Of a DNA stretch of 10,054 nt, positions 1 through 6,192 are shown piece by piece. Source of the stretch: AWTP1-13 sp035714005 (GTDB lineage Bacteria; Pseudomonadota; Alphaproteobacteria; Rhizobiales; Hyphomicrobiaceae); the NCBI GenBank assembly GCA_035714005.1, contig DASTMQ010000206.1, positions 1-10,054 on the forward strand, given 5' to 3'. Every line of letters begins with the position of its first letter. Within the stretch, counting starts at the first letter, position 1. Under the pieces are notes generated by a model, which was given only the letters and a program-made list of their open reading frames with translations, made no database searches and was not told the origin of the DNA. The translations under genes and the position numbers were made by a program.

Positions 1-256
1 TGGGCTTCTCGTTGGAACGCGTCGCGTCGAGCTGTACGTGGATGGCAGGGGCGAAGGTGTCGTGCGGTTCGATGGCGACGATCAGCCCATTCTCCTCGAA
101 GAAGCGGACCAGTCGCCGTCCGACGGCCTCCACACCGGCCCTGTCGTAGCTGCCACTGTCGATGTTGACGAGCTCGCCGATGAGCTCGAGCATGGCGTCT
201 TTCTGCGCGCCGAGCCAGTCCGTGAGTTTGGCTTCGTTCGCTGATAGTTTGGCCAT
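1..256 (-). CDS. M20-family metallopeptidase, N-terminal part (runs off left edge)
   Basis: Only the first 85 codons are present; the gene continues beyond the left edge. The visible protein starts MAKLSANEAKLTDWL and holds the N-terminal signature of carboxypeptidase-G2-like M20 enzymes: helix LELIGELVNIDSGSYDRAG (about residues 23-41), then VEAVGRRLVRFFEENG and the first strands of the catalytic domain. The zinc-binding His/Asp/Glu residues lie further on and are not in the window. Enzymes of this family are di-zinc hydrolases that remove C-terminal amino acids such as glutamate, or N-acyl/N-carbamoyl groups from amino acids. The ATG at 256 has an AGGT-type ribosome site just upstream. The gene follows the decarboxylase beta gene by 38 bp on the same strand, so it is probably co-transcribed with it. 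The family is fairly sure; the substrate is not known. Confidence 0.82.
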   Translation of the reverse strand, partial: MAKLSANEAKLTDWLGAQKDAMLELIGELVNIDSGSYDRAGVEAVGRRLVRFFEENGLIVAIEPHDTFAPAIHVQLDATRSNEKP

Positions 257-294
257 GCTACCTCGTACGATACGGCCCCCGCCTCACGGCGGCC

Positions 295-897
295 TCAGCC
301 TTGCTCGAGCCCAAGCGCGGTGCGAAAGCGATAGGCAATGGTGGCGCCGTCCTTCTCCGGCAGCCGCCAAGGATCGTCGCTGATGGCGATCTTGGCGACC
401 GCCAGCACCGGCCCGGCGCCTTTGAACAGGAACTCGGCAAGCTCGGCAACCGCACCCTGTTCGGTGATGGTTCGTGTCTGCCGCAGGCCAAAGGCCTTGG
501 CGACGGCGGCAATATCGACGCGGTTGCTGGTCAGGCCGCGCTGGCGGCCGGTTTCGCCGAAGCTCTCGTTGTCAAGGACGAGAATTGCCAGATTGTCCGG
601 CGCCTGATCGGCAACCACGGCAAGCGAGCCGATCCCCATCAGCATTTCGCCGTCGCCGGTGACACACAGCACGCGCCGGCCAGGCTGGGACAGGGCGACG
701 CCGAGCGCCGTCGGCACCGCCAGGCCCATGCCCCCCCAGAAATAGAGGTATTCGGCGTGATCCCCGGCGGCGAAGCAATCCCAGGTCGGGCTGCCAAGCC
801 CGGGCACCACCAATGCCGTGCCGCGACGCGACAAGAGGTCGGCCATGAAAGGCCGGCGCTTGATGCGGTTCGAGCTCTTGTCGGGACGTTTCGTCAT
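295..897 (-). CDS. ThDP-dependent 2-oxoacid decarboxylase, beta (pyrophosphate-binding) subunit; sulfopyruvate/phosphonopyruvate decarboxylase type
   Basis: A 200-aa protein forming the ThDP pyrophosphate-binding (PP) half of a split decarboxylase. The cofactor/Mg2+ motif is visible: GDG at residues 81-83, followed 26 residues later by DN (109-110), then ESFGETGRQ, as in ComE-type subunits. An upstream segment YFWGGMGLAVPTALGVALS (52-70) matches the family's conserved helix entrance. Known family members (ComDE, phosphonopyruvate decarboxylase) convert a 3-substituted pyruvate to the matching acetaldehyde and CO2. The start overlaps the alpha-subunit stop by 4 bp (ATGA, 894-897), which indicates translational coupling and a stoichiometric complex. 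An internal Met18 is an alternative start, since the first 17 residues are basic and look non-conserved. No Xsc, phosphonate or coenzyme M gene is visible, so the substrate could be another 2-oxo acid. Confidence 0.85.
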   Translation of the reverse strand: MTKRPDKSSNRIKRRPFMADLLSRRGTALVVPGLGSPTWDCFAAGDHAEYLYFWGGMGLAVPTALGVALSQPGRRVLCVTGDGEMLMGIGSLAVVADQAPDNLAILVLDNESFGETGRQRGLTSNRVDIAAVAKAFGLRQTRTITEQGAVAELAEFLFKGAGPVLAVAKIAISDDPWRLPEKDGATIAYRFRTALGLEQG

Positions 898-1418
898 TTC
901 TGCCCGAAGCCCTTGGCCCCGATCACGCGCTGACTGATTAGCACCGCCGCGCTCACTCGGCTATTGAAGGCGAAATCCGCAGCGGCCGCGAAGGTTTCGC
1001 CGACCTCTTCGGGTTTATCGACTAGATAGCATTTGACGCCGACCGCTTCGAGCGCCGGACGCACCGCCTGACCCATCGGCACCTGCCAGGGATTGAACTC
1101 TCCCCATTGGCCCCGCATGGTCACCAGCAACAGGCACGGCGCCCGGAAGGCGGCCGGCAGGCCCAAGGCGTTGATGCAGTTGCCGACGCCGGACGACTGC
1201 ATGGCAAGCATTGCCCGTGCGCCGGCCAGCCAGCAACCGGTGGCAATGCCAACGCCTTCTTCCTCGGTCGTAAGCGTGACCAGGCGAGCGCTCCCGCTCG
1301 CCTCGATCAGCCTGAGGAGTTGGGTCAAACCCCCATCGGGGATGGTGCAAACGGTCGCGATCTCGCGCGCCTGCATGGCACGCAGAACGTCTTCGGACCA
1401 GTTGGAGCCGCCACTCAC
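894..1418 (-). CDS. ThDP-dependent 2-oxoacid decarboxylase, alpha (pyrimidine-binding) subunit; sulfopyruvate/phosphonopyruvate decarboxylase type
   Basis: A 174-aa protein corresponding to the pyrimidine (PYR) domain of ThDP enzymes. The motif TTEEEGVGIATG (residues 50-61) carries the glutamate that activates the cofactor; by analogy with the E-x-G pattern of acetolactate synthase it is most likely E53. The next segment, LAMQSSGVGNCINAL, followed by MRGQWGEFNPWQVPMGQA, is typical of ComD/phosphonopyruvate decarboxylase alpha subunits. It should work with the overlapping beta gene, since each active site needs both chains. The start is GTG at 1418. The codon directly upstream is an in-frame TGA, so the protein cannot begin earlier, but no convincing ribosome site precedes it; ATG at residue 15 is a less likely alternative. 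It lies 42 bp downstream of the nuclease gene on the same strand. Confidence 0.85.
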   Translation of the reverse strand: MSGGSNWSEDVLRAMQAREIATVCTIPDGGLTQLLRLIEASGSARLVTLTTEEEGVGIATGCWLAGARAMLAMQSSGVGNCINALGLPAAFRAPCLLLVTMRGQWGEFNPWQVPMGQAVRPALEAVGVKCYLVDKPEEVGETFAAAADFAFNSRVSAAVLISQRVIGAKGFGQK

Positions 1419-1460
1419 TCAGGAAAACTCGGCAAAACCCAGCACCAGGGGATGGTTCCC

Positions 1461-2588
1461 TCAGGCAATTTGCGCCAATCGCCCCATCATCTGCAATGGG
1501 CCAATATCGCGCACGCGGGCGGTGAAGGTGGCCTTCAGCGGTTCGTCGATATCGGTGATATTGCTGGTGATGATTTCACCATAGGGGGCGGGGAAAATAT
1601 ATTTGTCAATCCCGTCGGCGCCGCCGATGTAATCGAACATGCGCCCCGTGCTCTCCTTATCGTAGTAGATCGCCAGCTTGCCCACGTAATCCTTGTATTC
1701 GATGCGATCGATGGCGTTGAACAGCGCGTCGTCGGCGACCAGGAAGGCAAGGCGCCGGCGCACATAGTTCACGATTGCCAGTTCGCGTTCGGTGGTGACA
1801 ATGCGCTGGCCGATTTGATGCAAGTTCACCGAATTGAACTTGCCTTCCGGCGTTGCGTCGGTGCGGAGCCGCTGCACGACCGGCAGCACCAGGGCTTCCT
1901 CGAAGGCCGCTTTGATCACTGGTCCATAGTAGCGCTCGATGGTGCCCTTGCGTACGTTCTTGAGGCCCGCCTTGTGCAAAAAGAAGCGACAGAACTCCTC
2001 GGACGGCGTCTTGGTTTCCTCGACCAGCACGGTCCGCAACCGCTTCTTGACGAGCTGCACGTGCGCCAGCTCGGCGATGGTGTCGGGGTTGAAGTTATCC
2101 TTGGTCGTGTAAAGCAGCGTCTCGAGCACTTCGTCGGAGACGCCGTTGCGCGAGATCGTGTCGAGATCGAGCGTCAGAAAAGGCTCGTCATCCATCACGT
2201 TAGGATCGACGGAATCGACAAAGAACTCGAACACTATACCGTTGGTGAGGATGGCAAGCCGCGTCGTCGGCAAGGCGTTGTAGTAGGTGCGGATTTCGGC
2301 ACGCGGCTCGATCAGATCGGAGCCGACCTTCTTGCATTCGATGCCGATGACCGGCTGCCCGTCGCGCATGATCGCCAAGTCCGCCTTGATTGGCTTGTTG
2401 GGATCAAAGTGCGCCATATGCTCCGGATAGACCTCATAGGGGTTGGAATAGTCGTAGCCCAGTAGTCCGAGCATCGGCAGCGCCAGGTAGAGCTTGGTGC
2501 TTTCCTCATTGCCGCAGGCGCTCATTAAGCCGACCGAGCGTTTGGCGAGCGCGCACAGCCCGGCGCGCAGCTCATTGAAAGGATTCAT
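1461..2588 (-). CDS. Solitary HsdR N-terminal domain (PD-(D/E)XK nuclease-like) protein
   Basis: A 375-aa protein related to the nuclease domain of type I restriction R subunits. The nuclease core is visible: ADLAIMRDGQPVIGIECKK places the acidic and basic residues at D70, E84 and K86 (pattern D-x13-E-x-K). An upstream helix carries GNEESTK (E28/E29), which also fits the HsdR_N fold. The following region, about 100-375, includes ILTNGIVFEFF and YGEIITSNITDID but no Walker A motif or helicase motifs, so it is not a truncated HsdR with a motor. No hsdM or hsdS gene is in the window. Stand-alone proteins of this kind occur in bacteria and phages with largely undefined roles, perhaps restriction or DNA processing. 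The ATG at 2588 has a G/A-rich stretch (GGGGGTAAGG) upstream. GC content looks lower than in neighbouring genes, hinting at horizontal acquisition. Confidence 0.8.
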   Translation of the reverse strand: MNPFNELRAGLCALAKRSVGLMSACGNEESTKLYLALPMLGLLGYDYSNPYEVYPEHMAHFDPNKPIKADLAIMRDGQPVIGIECKKVGSDLIEPRAEIRTYYNALPTTRLAILTNGIVFEFFVDSVDPNVMDDEPFLTLDLDTISRNGVSDEVLETLLYTTKDNFNPDTIAELAHVQLVKKRLRTVLVEETKTPSEEFCRFFLHKAGLKNVRKGTIERYYGPVIKAAFEEALVLPVVQRLRTDATPEGKFNSVNLHQIGQRIVTTERELAIVNYVRRRLAFLVADDALFNAIDRIEYKDYVGKLAIYYDKESTGRMFDYIGGADGIDKYIFPAPYGEIITSNITDIDEPLKATFTARVRDIGPLQMMGRLAQIA

Positions 2589-2617
2589 GGCCTTACCCCC
2601 ACTGAGGCACCGCGTGA

Positions 2618-2646
2618 TGCCGAATCAATCCGTTCGGCAAATTAGA
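2618..2646 (-). promoter_or_regulatory. Inverted repeat and possible -10 box upstream of the nuclease gene
   Basis: A perfect 7-bp inverted repeat, TGCCGAA-N8-TTCGGCA (2618-2639), lies 30 bp upstream of the nuclease ATG. Directly next to it, reading leftward, is TCTAAT (2646-2641), which resembles a -10 element. A start about 7 nt later would fall inside the repeat, the usual place for a repressor site. The -35 region is weak (TTCCGT at an 18-bp spacing). Arms and spacing are read directly from the sequence; operator function is inferred. Confidence 0.35.
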
Positions 2647-2697
2647 GCATGTTAAAGGCAAGCGACGGAAGTCACGGGTTGTAGGTAGTTGGGGGTA

Positions 2698-2709
2698 GCT
2701 TCGCGAAGC
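2698..2709. repeat. 12-bp perfect palindrome downstream of leuB
   Basis: GCTTCGCGAAGC is self-complementary and lies 15 bp past the leuB stop codon at 2724. As RNA it could form only a short stem with a tight CGCG loop, and no T-run follows on the minus strand. It is therefore at best a weak terminator; it could equally be a protein-binding site or chance. Confidence 0.3.
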
Positions 2710-2723
2710 GCCTGGCTCACAAC

Positions 2724-3836
2724 TCAAGCCGCAAGCTTTTCAACCTCTTCGACAATGGCCTTACCCATTTCTGCCGTACCCGCCTTGCGCATATTGGGCT
2801 GCATGATGTCAGCGGTCCGATAACCTTGTGCCAACGTGTTGGCGATGGCCTTGTCGATGAGTTCGGCTTCCCTGACCAGACCATAAGAATAGCGCAACGC
2901 CATGGCGTAGCTGGCGATGGCCGCAATCGGGTTGGCCTGACCTTTGCCGGCAATGTCGGGCGCCGAACCGTGCACCGGTTCATAAAGGGCCTTGCGCTTG
3001 CCCGTCTTGGCATCGGCGGCACCAAGCGAGGCCGATGGCAACATGCCGATCGAGCCCGTCAACATGGCCGCCTCGTCGGACAGCATGTCGCCAAACAGGT
3101 TGTCGCAGACGATGACGTCGAACTGCTTGGGGTTGCGGACCAATTGCATGGCGCAGGCGTCGGCAAGGATGTGTTGCAGCTCGACGTCCTTGGCCTCGCG
3201 CGCATGCGTGGCGGTGACCACCTCGTTCCACAGCACGCCGGTCTTCATGACGTTACGCTTTTCGGCCGAGTGTACCTTGTTGCGCCGGGCACGGGCGAGG
3301 TCGAAGGCCACCCGCGCGATGCGTTCGATTTCGAAGGTCGTGTAAACGGTGGTGTCGACGGCCCGCTGCTGGCCGTTCTCGAGCGTCACGATCTCCTTGG
3401 GCTCGCCAAAATACGTGCCGCCCGTCAATTCGCGCAGAATCAGGATGTCGAGACCCTCAACCTGTTCGCGTTTGAGGGAGGAGGCCTCCGCCAGCGCTGG
3501 ATAGCAGATGGCGGGCCGCAAGTTGGCGAAGAGATCGAGCTCCTTGCGCAGGCGCAGCAGCCCCGCCTCGGGACGAATCGCGTAGGCCACCTTGTCCCAT
3601 TTCGGCCCACCGACGGCACCAAACACAATGGCATCCGCCGCCCGTGCCATGCCCAACGCCTCATCCGTCAAAGGCACGCCGTGCTTGTCGATGGCTGCTC
3701 CGCCGACCAATGCGGTCGCGGTTTCGAAGCGCACCTTCCCCTTCTTGTTGAAGAAGGCGATGAGGCGCTCGACCTCGGCCATCACCTCAGGGCCGATGCC
3801 GTCGCCGGGAAGCAGCAAGAGGGAAAGCGTGCTCAT
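2724..3836 (-). CDS. leuB: 3-isopropylmalate dehydrogenase
   Basis: This enzyme catalyses the third step of leucine synthesis, the NAD-dependent oxidative decarboxylation of 3-isopropylmalate to 4-methyl-2-oxopentanoate, in the cytosol. The protein is 370 aa, the usual family length. Visible signatures are LLLPGDGIGPEV at the N terminus, substrate arginines R97, R107 and R135 (LRELTGGTYFG), Y142, catalytic K193 and the metal-binding aspartates D226, D250 and D254 (DNLFGDMLSDEA). The NAD loop is HGSAPDIAGKGQANP (289-303). R97 within LLRLRKEL marks LeuB rather than isocitrate or tartrate dehydrogenase. The start at 3836 was chosen over an upstream in-frame ATG at 3935. A clear GAGGAG site lies 4 nt before it, and family proteins begin just before the LLPGDG strand. 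leuC, leuD and asd, frequent neighbours elsewhere, are absent from the window. Confidence 0.97.
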   Translation of the reverse strand: MSTLSLLLLPGDGIGPEVMAEVERLIAFFNKKGKVRFETATALVGGAAIDKHGVPLTDEALGMARAADAIVFGAVGGPKWDKVAYAIRPEAGLLRLRKELDLFANLRPAICYPALAEASSLKREQVEGLDILILRELTGGTYFGEPKEIVTLENGQQRAVDTTVYTTFEIERIARVAFDLARARRNKVHSAEKRNVMKTGVLWNEVVTATHAREAKDVELQHILADACAMQLVRNPKQFDVIVCDNLFGDMLSDEAAMLTGSIGMLPSASLGAADAKTGKRKALYEPVHGSAPDIAGKGQANPIAAIASYAMALRYSYGLVREAELIDKAIANTLAQGYRTADIMQPNMRKAGTAEMGKAIVEEVEKLAA

Positions 3837-3867
3837 CGGTCTCCTCGCCGGAACAGCTGGGCTCGCA

Positions 3868-3896
3868 TTGCTAGCTCGCCGGCGCCCGGTCGGCAA
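3868..3896 (-). promoter_or_regulatory. Weak candidate promoter for leuB
   Basis: In the 91-bp gap between the DUF4337 gene and leuB, the minus strand has TTGCCG (3896-3891) and TAGCAA (3873-3868) separated by 17 bp. They match the sigma-70 consensus at 4/6 and 3/6 positions. Transcription would start about 25 nt before the leuB ATG. The spacing is good but the boxes are poor; read-through from gpmA and the DUF4337 gene remains equally possible. Confidence 0.22.
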
Positions 3897-3927
3897 GTTT
3901 TCAAGGTACCGCGGCCGGCAACGCGCT

Positions 3928-4521
3928 TCAGCCAAAGAAGGGCAGGTTCACCGCCAAGGTGAAGCCGTTGATCATCAGCAGGACGCCCAAAAGGCTAAGC
4001 GCGCCGCTGAGCCCCAGCAGCGTCATGTTGCCGATGATCAAGTGCACGGATGCCAGCACGATGCCGATCTGCAACAGCGCCTGGCTCCAGTCGAAGTAGG
4101 GATCCTTGCGCAGCGCCACGTCGCGCTCGATTTCCAAGGCCTTGGCCTTGGTGAATAGCTCATCGAGGCCTTCCTTGCGCACGGGATCGGTGGTGAGGAG
4201 CTGCACCTGAGCGCGCAAGTCCTTGATCTTGTCTTCGAACTGCTTGCGCACATCCGCCGGCAATCCCGTTTGCGCCGCGGCGGTGAGCTCAAGTTGGGTG
4301 ATGGCAAGCTGGACGGCGTTACGGCGCATGTTCTTGGCCTGGAAAAAGGCCCACGTGTTGGTGGCTTCGATGTTGGCCCGGGTCGAATCCTTGGTTGCGT
4401 TGCCCCCGCCAACGCCGCCAATCGCCAGCAGCACCGCCAACACGCCAATATAGACACCGATCCACTTGTTGCGTTCATCCTTGTCACTGCTGAGTTTTTC
4501 GACAACGTCGTCCAAGGCCAT
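3928..4521 (-). CDS. DUF4337-type inner membrane protein of unknown function
   Basis: A 197-aa protein of unknown function. It has a short charged N terminus (VVEKLSSDKDERNKW), then a hydrophobic segment at about 20-40 that ends in a glycine run (GGVGGGNATKDSTR). A long soluble middle part at about 45-145 is rich in charged residues and Gln and probably helical. Two further hydrophobic segments follow at about 147-168 and 170-192. The motif STRANIEATNTWAFFQAKNMR just after the first membrane segment is typical of DUF4337 proteins, so I place it in that family from memory of the pattern. The ATG at 4521 follows an AGGGAGG ribosome site. The gene starts 32 bp after the gpmA stop on the same strand, so it is probably co-transcribed with dapB and gpmA. 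Nothing in the sequence suggests a catalytic site. Confidence 0.82.
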   Translation of the reverse strand: MALDDVVEKLSSDKDERNKWIGVYIGVLAVLLAIGGVGGGNATKDSTRANIEATNTWAFFQAKNMRRNAVQLAITQLELTAAAQTGLPADVRKQFEDKIKDLRAQVQLLTTDPVRKEGLDELFTKAKALEIERDVALRKDPYFDWSQALLQIGIVLASVHLIIGNMTLLGLSGALSLLGVLLMINGFTLAVNLPFFG

Positions 4522-4553
4522 GGCCTCCCTCCCCCCGAAGCGTTGGGCGCGCC

Positions 4554-5174
4554 TCAGGCCGCAAGTTCACGCCGGTCGGATACCCGCCCGTCGGCGCCCA
4601 GACGATAAACGATCGGTACGCCCGTTCCCAGCTCGCGGGCGACGATCTGCTCCCCGGTCAATCCTTCCAATTGCATGATGAGCGCACGCAGCGAGTTGCC
4701 GTGGGCGGCAACGAGCACGTTGCGACCGGCAGCAACCTCGGGCCAAATCTGCGCTTGATAGTAAGGCAGTACGCGCTCGGCCGTATCCTTTAGGCTTTCG
4801 CCGCCCGGCGGGGGAACATCGAAGCTGCGCCGCCAAATGTGCACCTGTTGCTCACCCCAGCGCTGGCGCGCCTCATCCTTGTTGAGGCCGGAAAGATCGC
4901 CGTAGTCGCGCTCGTTCAGGCGCTGATCCCGACGCGTCGGCAAACCGGCCTGGCCAAGTTCGTCGAGCATGATTTTAAGTGTGTGCTGCGCACGCTCAAG
5001 CGCGCTGGTGAAGGCAATGTCAAATTTTAGGCCCTGAGCCTTGAGCAGTTGACCCGCCTTGTGCGCCTCGGCAACGCCCTTGTCGCTAAGATCGGGGTCC
5101 TTCCAACCCGTAAATAGGTTGAGCTTGTTCCACTCACTTTCGCCGTGGCGCACCAGTACCAGCACGTTGTCCAT
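4554..5174 (-). CDS. gpmA: 2,3-bisphosphoglycerate-dependent phosphoglycerate mutase
   Basis: This cytosolic glycolytic and gluconeogenic enzyme interconverts 3- and 2-phosphoglycerate through a phosphohistidine. The 206-aa protein is shorter than the E. coli enzyme (about 250 aa) but matches the compact alphaproteobacterial version. The catalytic RHGESEWN motif puts the phosphorylated histidine at H10 with R9 beside it. Further signatures are NLFTGWKDPDLSDKG (19-33), TSALERAQHTL with R61, LNERDYGDLSG (86-96) with the acid/base E88, PPPGGESL (121-128) and the second histidine H158 in AAHGNSLRAL. The reading frame is open upstream to 5240, but the start at 5174 directly precedes the VLVLVRHGE strand and has an AGAGGA ribosome site. 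dapB ends 28 bp upstream; a dapB-gpmA pair is a familiar alphaproteobacterial arrangement. Confidence 0.95.
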   Translation of the reverse strand: MDNVLVLVRHGESEWNKLNLFTGWKDPDLSDKGVAEAHKAGQLLKAQGLKFDIAFTSALERAQHTLKIMLDELGQAGLPTRRDQRLNERDYGDLSGLNKDEARQRWGEQQVHIWRRSFDVPPPGGESLKDTAERVLPYYQAQIWPEVAAGRNVLVAAHGNSLRALIMQLEGLTGEQIVARELGTGVPIVYRLGADGRVSDRRELAA

Positions 5175-5202
5175 TCCAATCCTCTGTCCGGCTCGCTGCC
5201 GT

Positions 5203-6030
5203 TCATGTTGCCGACTTGGCGCTCTCAATGCCCAGCACATCCATCATATTGAACAGGCCGGGGCCCTTGCCGCGCCCCCACAGCGCGGCTTTGACCGCCC
5301 CGCGCGCATAGATCCCCCGATCGGCGGCGCGATGCACCAACTCAATGCGTTCCCCGTCGGCAGCAAAAATGACCGAGTGGTCACCCACCACGCTGCCGCC
5401 GCGCAAGGTGGCAAATCCGATATCGCCGCGCCGGCGCTCGCCGGTATGGCCGTCGCGCACGCGGACGCTGACCTCCTCGAGCTTGACCTTGCGGCCCTCC
5501 GCGGCCGCCCGGCCCAACATCAGGGCGGTACCCGACGGTGCGTCGACCTTGTGGCGATGATGCATCTCGAGCACCTCGATATCGAAGTCGGCGTCGAGCG
5601 CCTCGGCAACCTTGCGCACCAGGGCGCTCATGAGATTGATGCCGAGGCTCATGTTGCCGGCCCGGATGATGGTTGCGTGGCGCGCCGCCGCCGCCACCTT
5701 GGCCTCGTCGGCCGCCGACATGCCCGTCGTGCCCATGACGTGAATGATACGGGCGTTGGCGGCCAGCGCGGCGAACTCCAGGGAGGCAGCGGGCGCGCTG
5801 AAGTCGAGCACCGCGTCGATTTTGGTGAAGAGCTCCAGGGCATCATCGAGGATGACAACGCCAAGCTTGCCAAGCCCGGCGAGGAGGCCGGCATCCTGCC
5901 CCAAGGCGAGGGAGCCCGCCTGCTCAACGGCGCCCGCCAGCACGCACGCGTCGTTGCCATGTACCGCTCTGATCAGCTCTCGGCCCATGCGCCCCGCCGC
6001 GCCGGTTACGGCGATCTTCAGCTTTGCCAT
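5203..6030 (-). CDS. dapB: 4-hydroxy-tetrahydrodipicolinate reductase
   Basis: DapB reduces 4-hydroxy-tetrahydrodipicolinate with NAD(P)H to tetrahydrodipicolinate in the diaminopimelate/lysine pathway, which feeds peptidoglycan synthesis. The 275-aa length is normal for proteobacteria. The N-terminal nucleotide-binding motif is VTGAAGRMGREL (GxxGRMG at 10-16). GTTG at 100-103 follows, and the hallmark substrate motif EMHHRHKVDAPSGTAL spans 155-170, with H158 and K161 as the expected catalytic pair and the SGT loop at 166-168. The C-terminal HRAADRGIYARGAVKAALW is also conserved. ATG at 6030 is preferred; a GTG codon immediately upstream (6033) is in frame but closer to the AGGTGG ribosome site. 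It appears to be the first gene of a dapB-gpmA-DUF4337 unit, reading away from the secreted-protein gene. Confidence 0.96.
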   Translation of the reverse strand: MAKLKIAVTGAAGRMGRELIRAVHGNDACVLAGAVEQAGSLALGQDAGLLAGLGKLGVVILDDALELFTKIDAVLDFSAPAASLEFAALAANARIIHVMGTTGMSAADEAKVAAAARHATIIRAGNMSLGINLMSALVRKVAEALDADFDIEVLEMHHRHKVDAPSGTALMLGRAAAEGRKVKLEEVSVRVRDGHTGERRRGDIGFATLRGGSVVGDHSVIFAADGERIELVHRAADRGIYARGAVKAALWGRGKGPGLFNMMDVLGIESAKSAT

Positions 6031-6192
6031 CACCCACCTATCTGGCTTTCAAGCCCCTATAGCAATGGCGCCAAGGGCAAGGGAAGCCTCGGCCCTGCGG
6101 GGCGCCCGAGCAAGAATTGCCCCGCCATGGTATACGTGCTCAGCCGCTCGGCCGCAAAGACTGGCCGGTGGGTCTCGCAAGGAGGCGCGAAC
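6031..6192. promoter_or_regulatory. Divergent intergenic region between dapB and the plus-strand secreted-protein gene
   Basis: This 162-bp gap must hold promoters for both directions. For dapB the best candidate on the minus strand is TATAGG (6061-6056) with TTCCCT (6085-6080) 18 bp upstream, giving a leader of about 20 nt. For the plus strand the only -10-like box is TATACG (6131-6136), with no good -35 element. A strong AAGGAGG ribosome site (6179-6185) lies 7 nt before the plus-strand ATG. Promoter positions are inferred from weak consensus matches. Confidence 0.35.

Noticed and set aside
1107..2465. A 452-codon open frame on the plus strand spanning the decarboxylase alpha gene and the nuclease gene.
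   Set aside because: It is antisense to two genes with clear family motifs. Its translation shows no recognisable domain and is rich in residues expected from reading GC-rich codons backward.
3837..3935. A longer LeuB with 33 extra N-terminal residues.
   Set aside because: The extra part is Arg/Pro/Ala-rich noise overlapping the end of the DUF4337 gene, while the downstream ATG has a strong ribosome site and the family-typical start.
2826..3962. A 378-codon open frame on the plus strand opposite leuB.
   Set aside because: It is a mirror frame of an unmistakable 370-aa LeuB; long antisense frames are common in high-GC genes and this one has no family features.
5059..6192. A long upstream extension of the plus-strand secreted-protein gene, antisense to gpmA and dapB.
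   Set aside because: The frame is open by chance. The ribosome site AAGGAGG and the signal peptide both place the true start at 6193.
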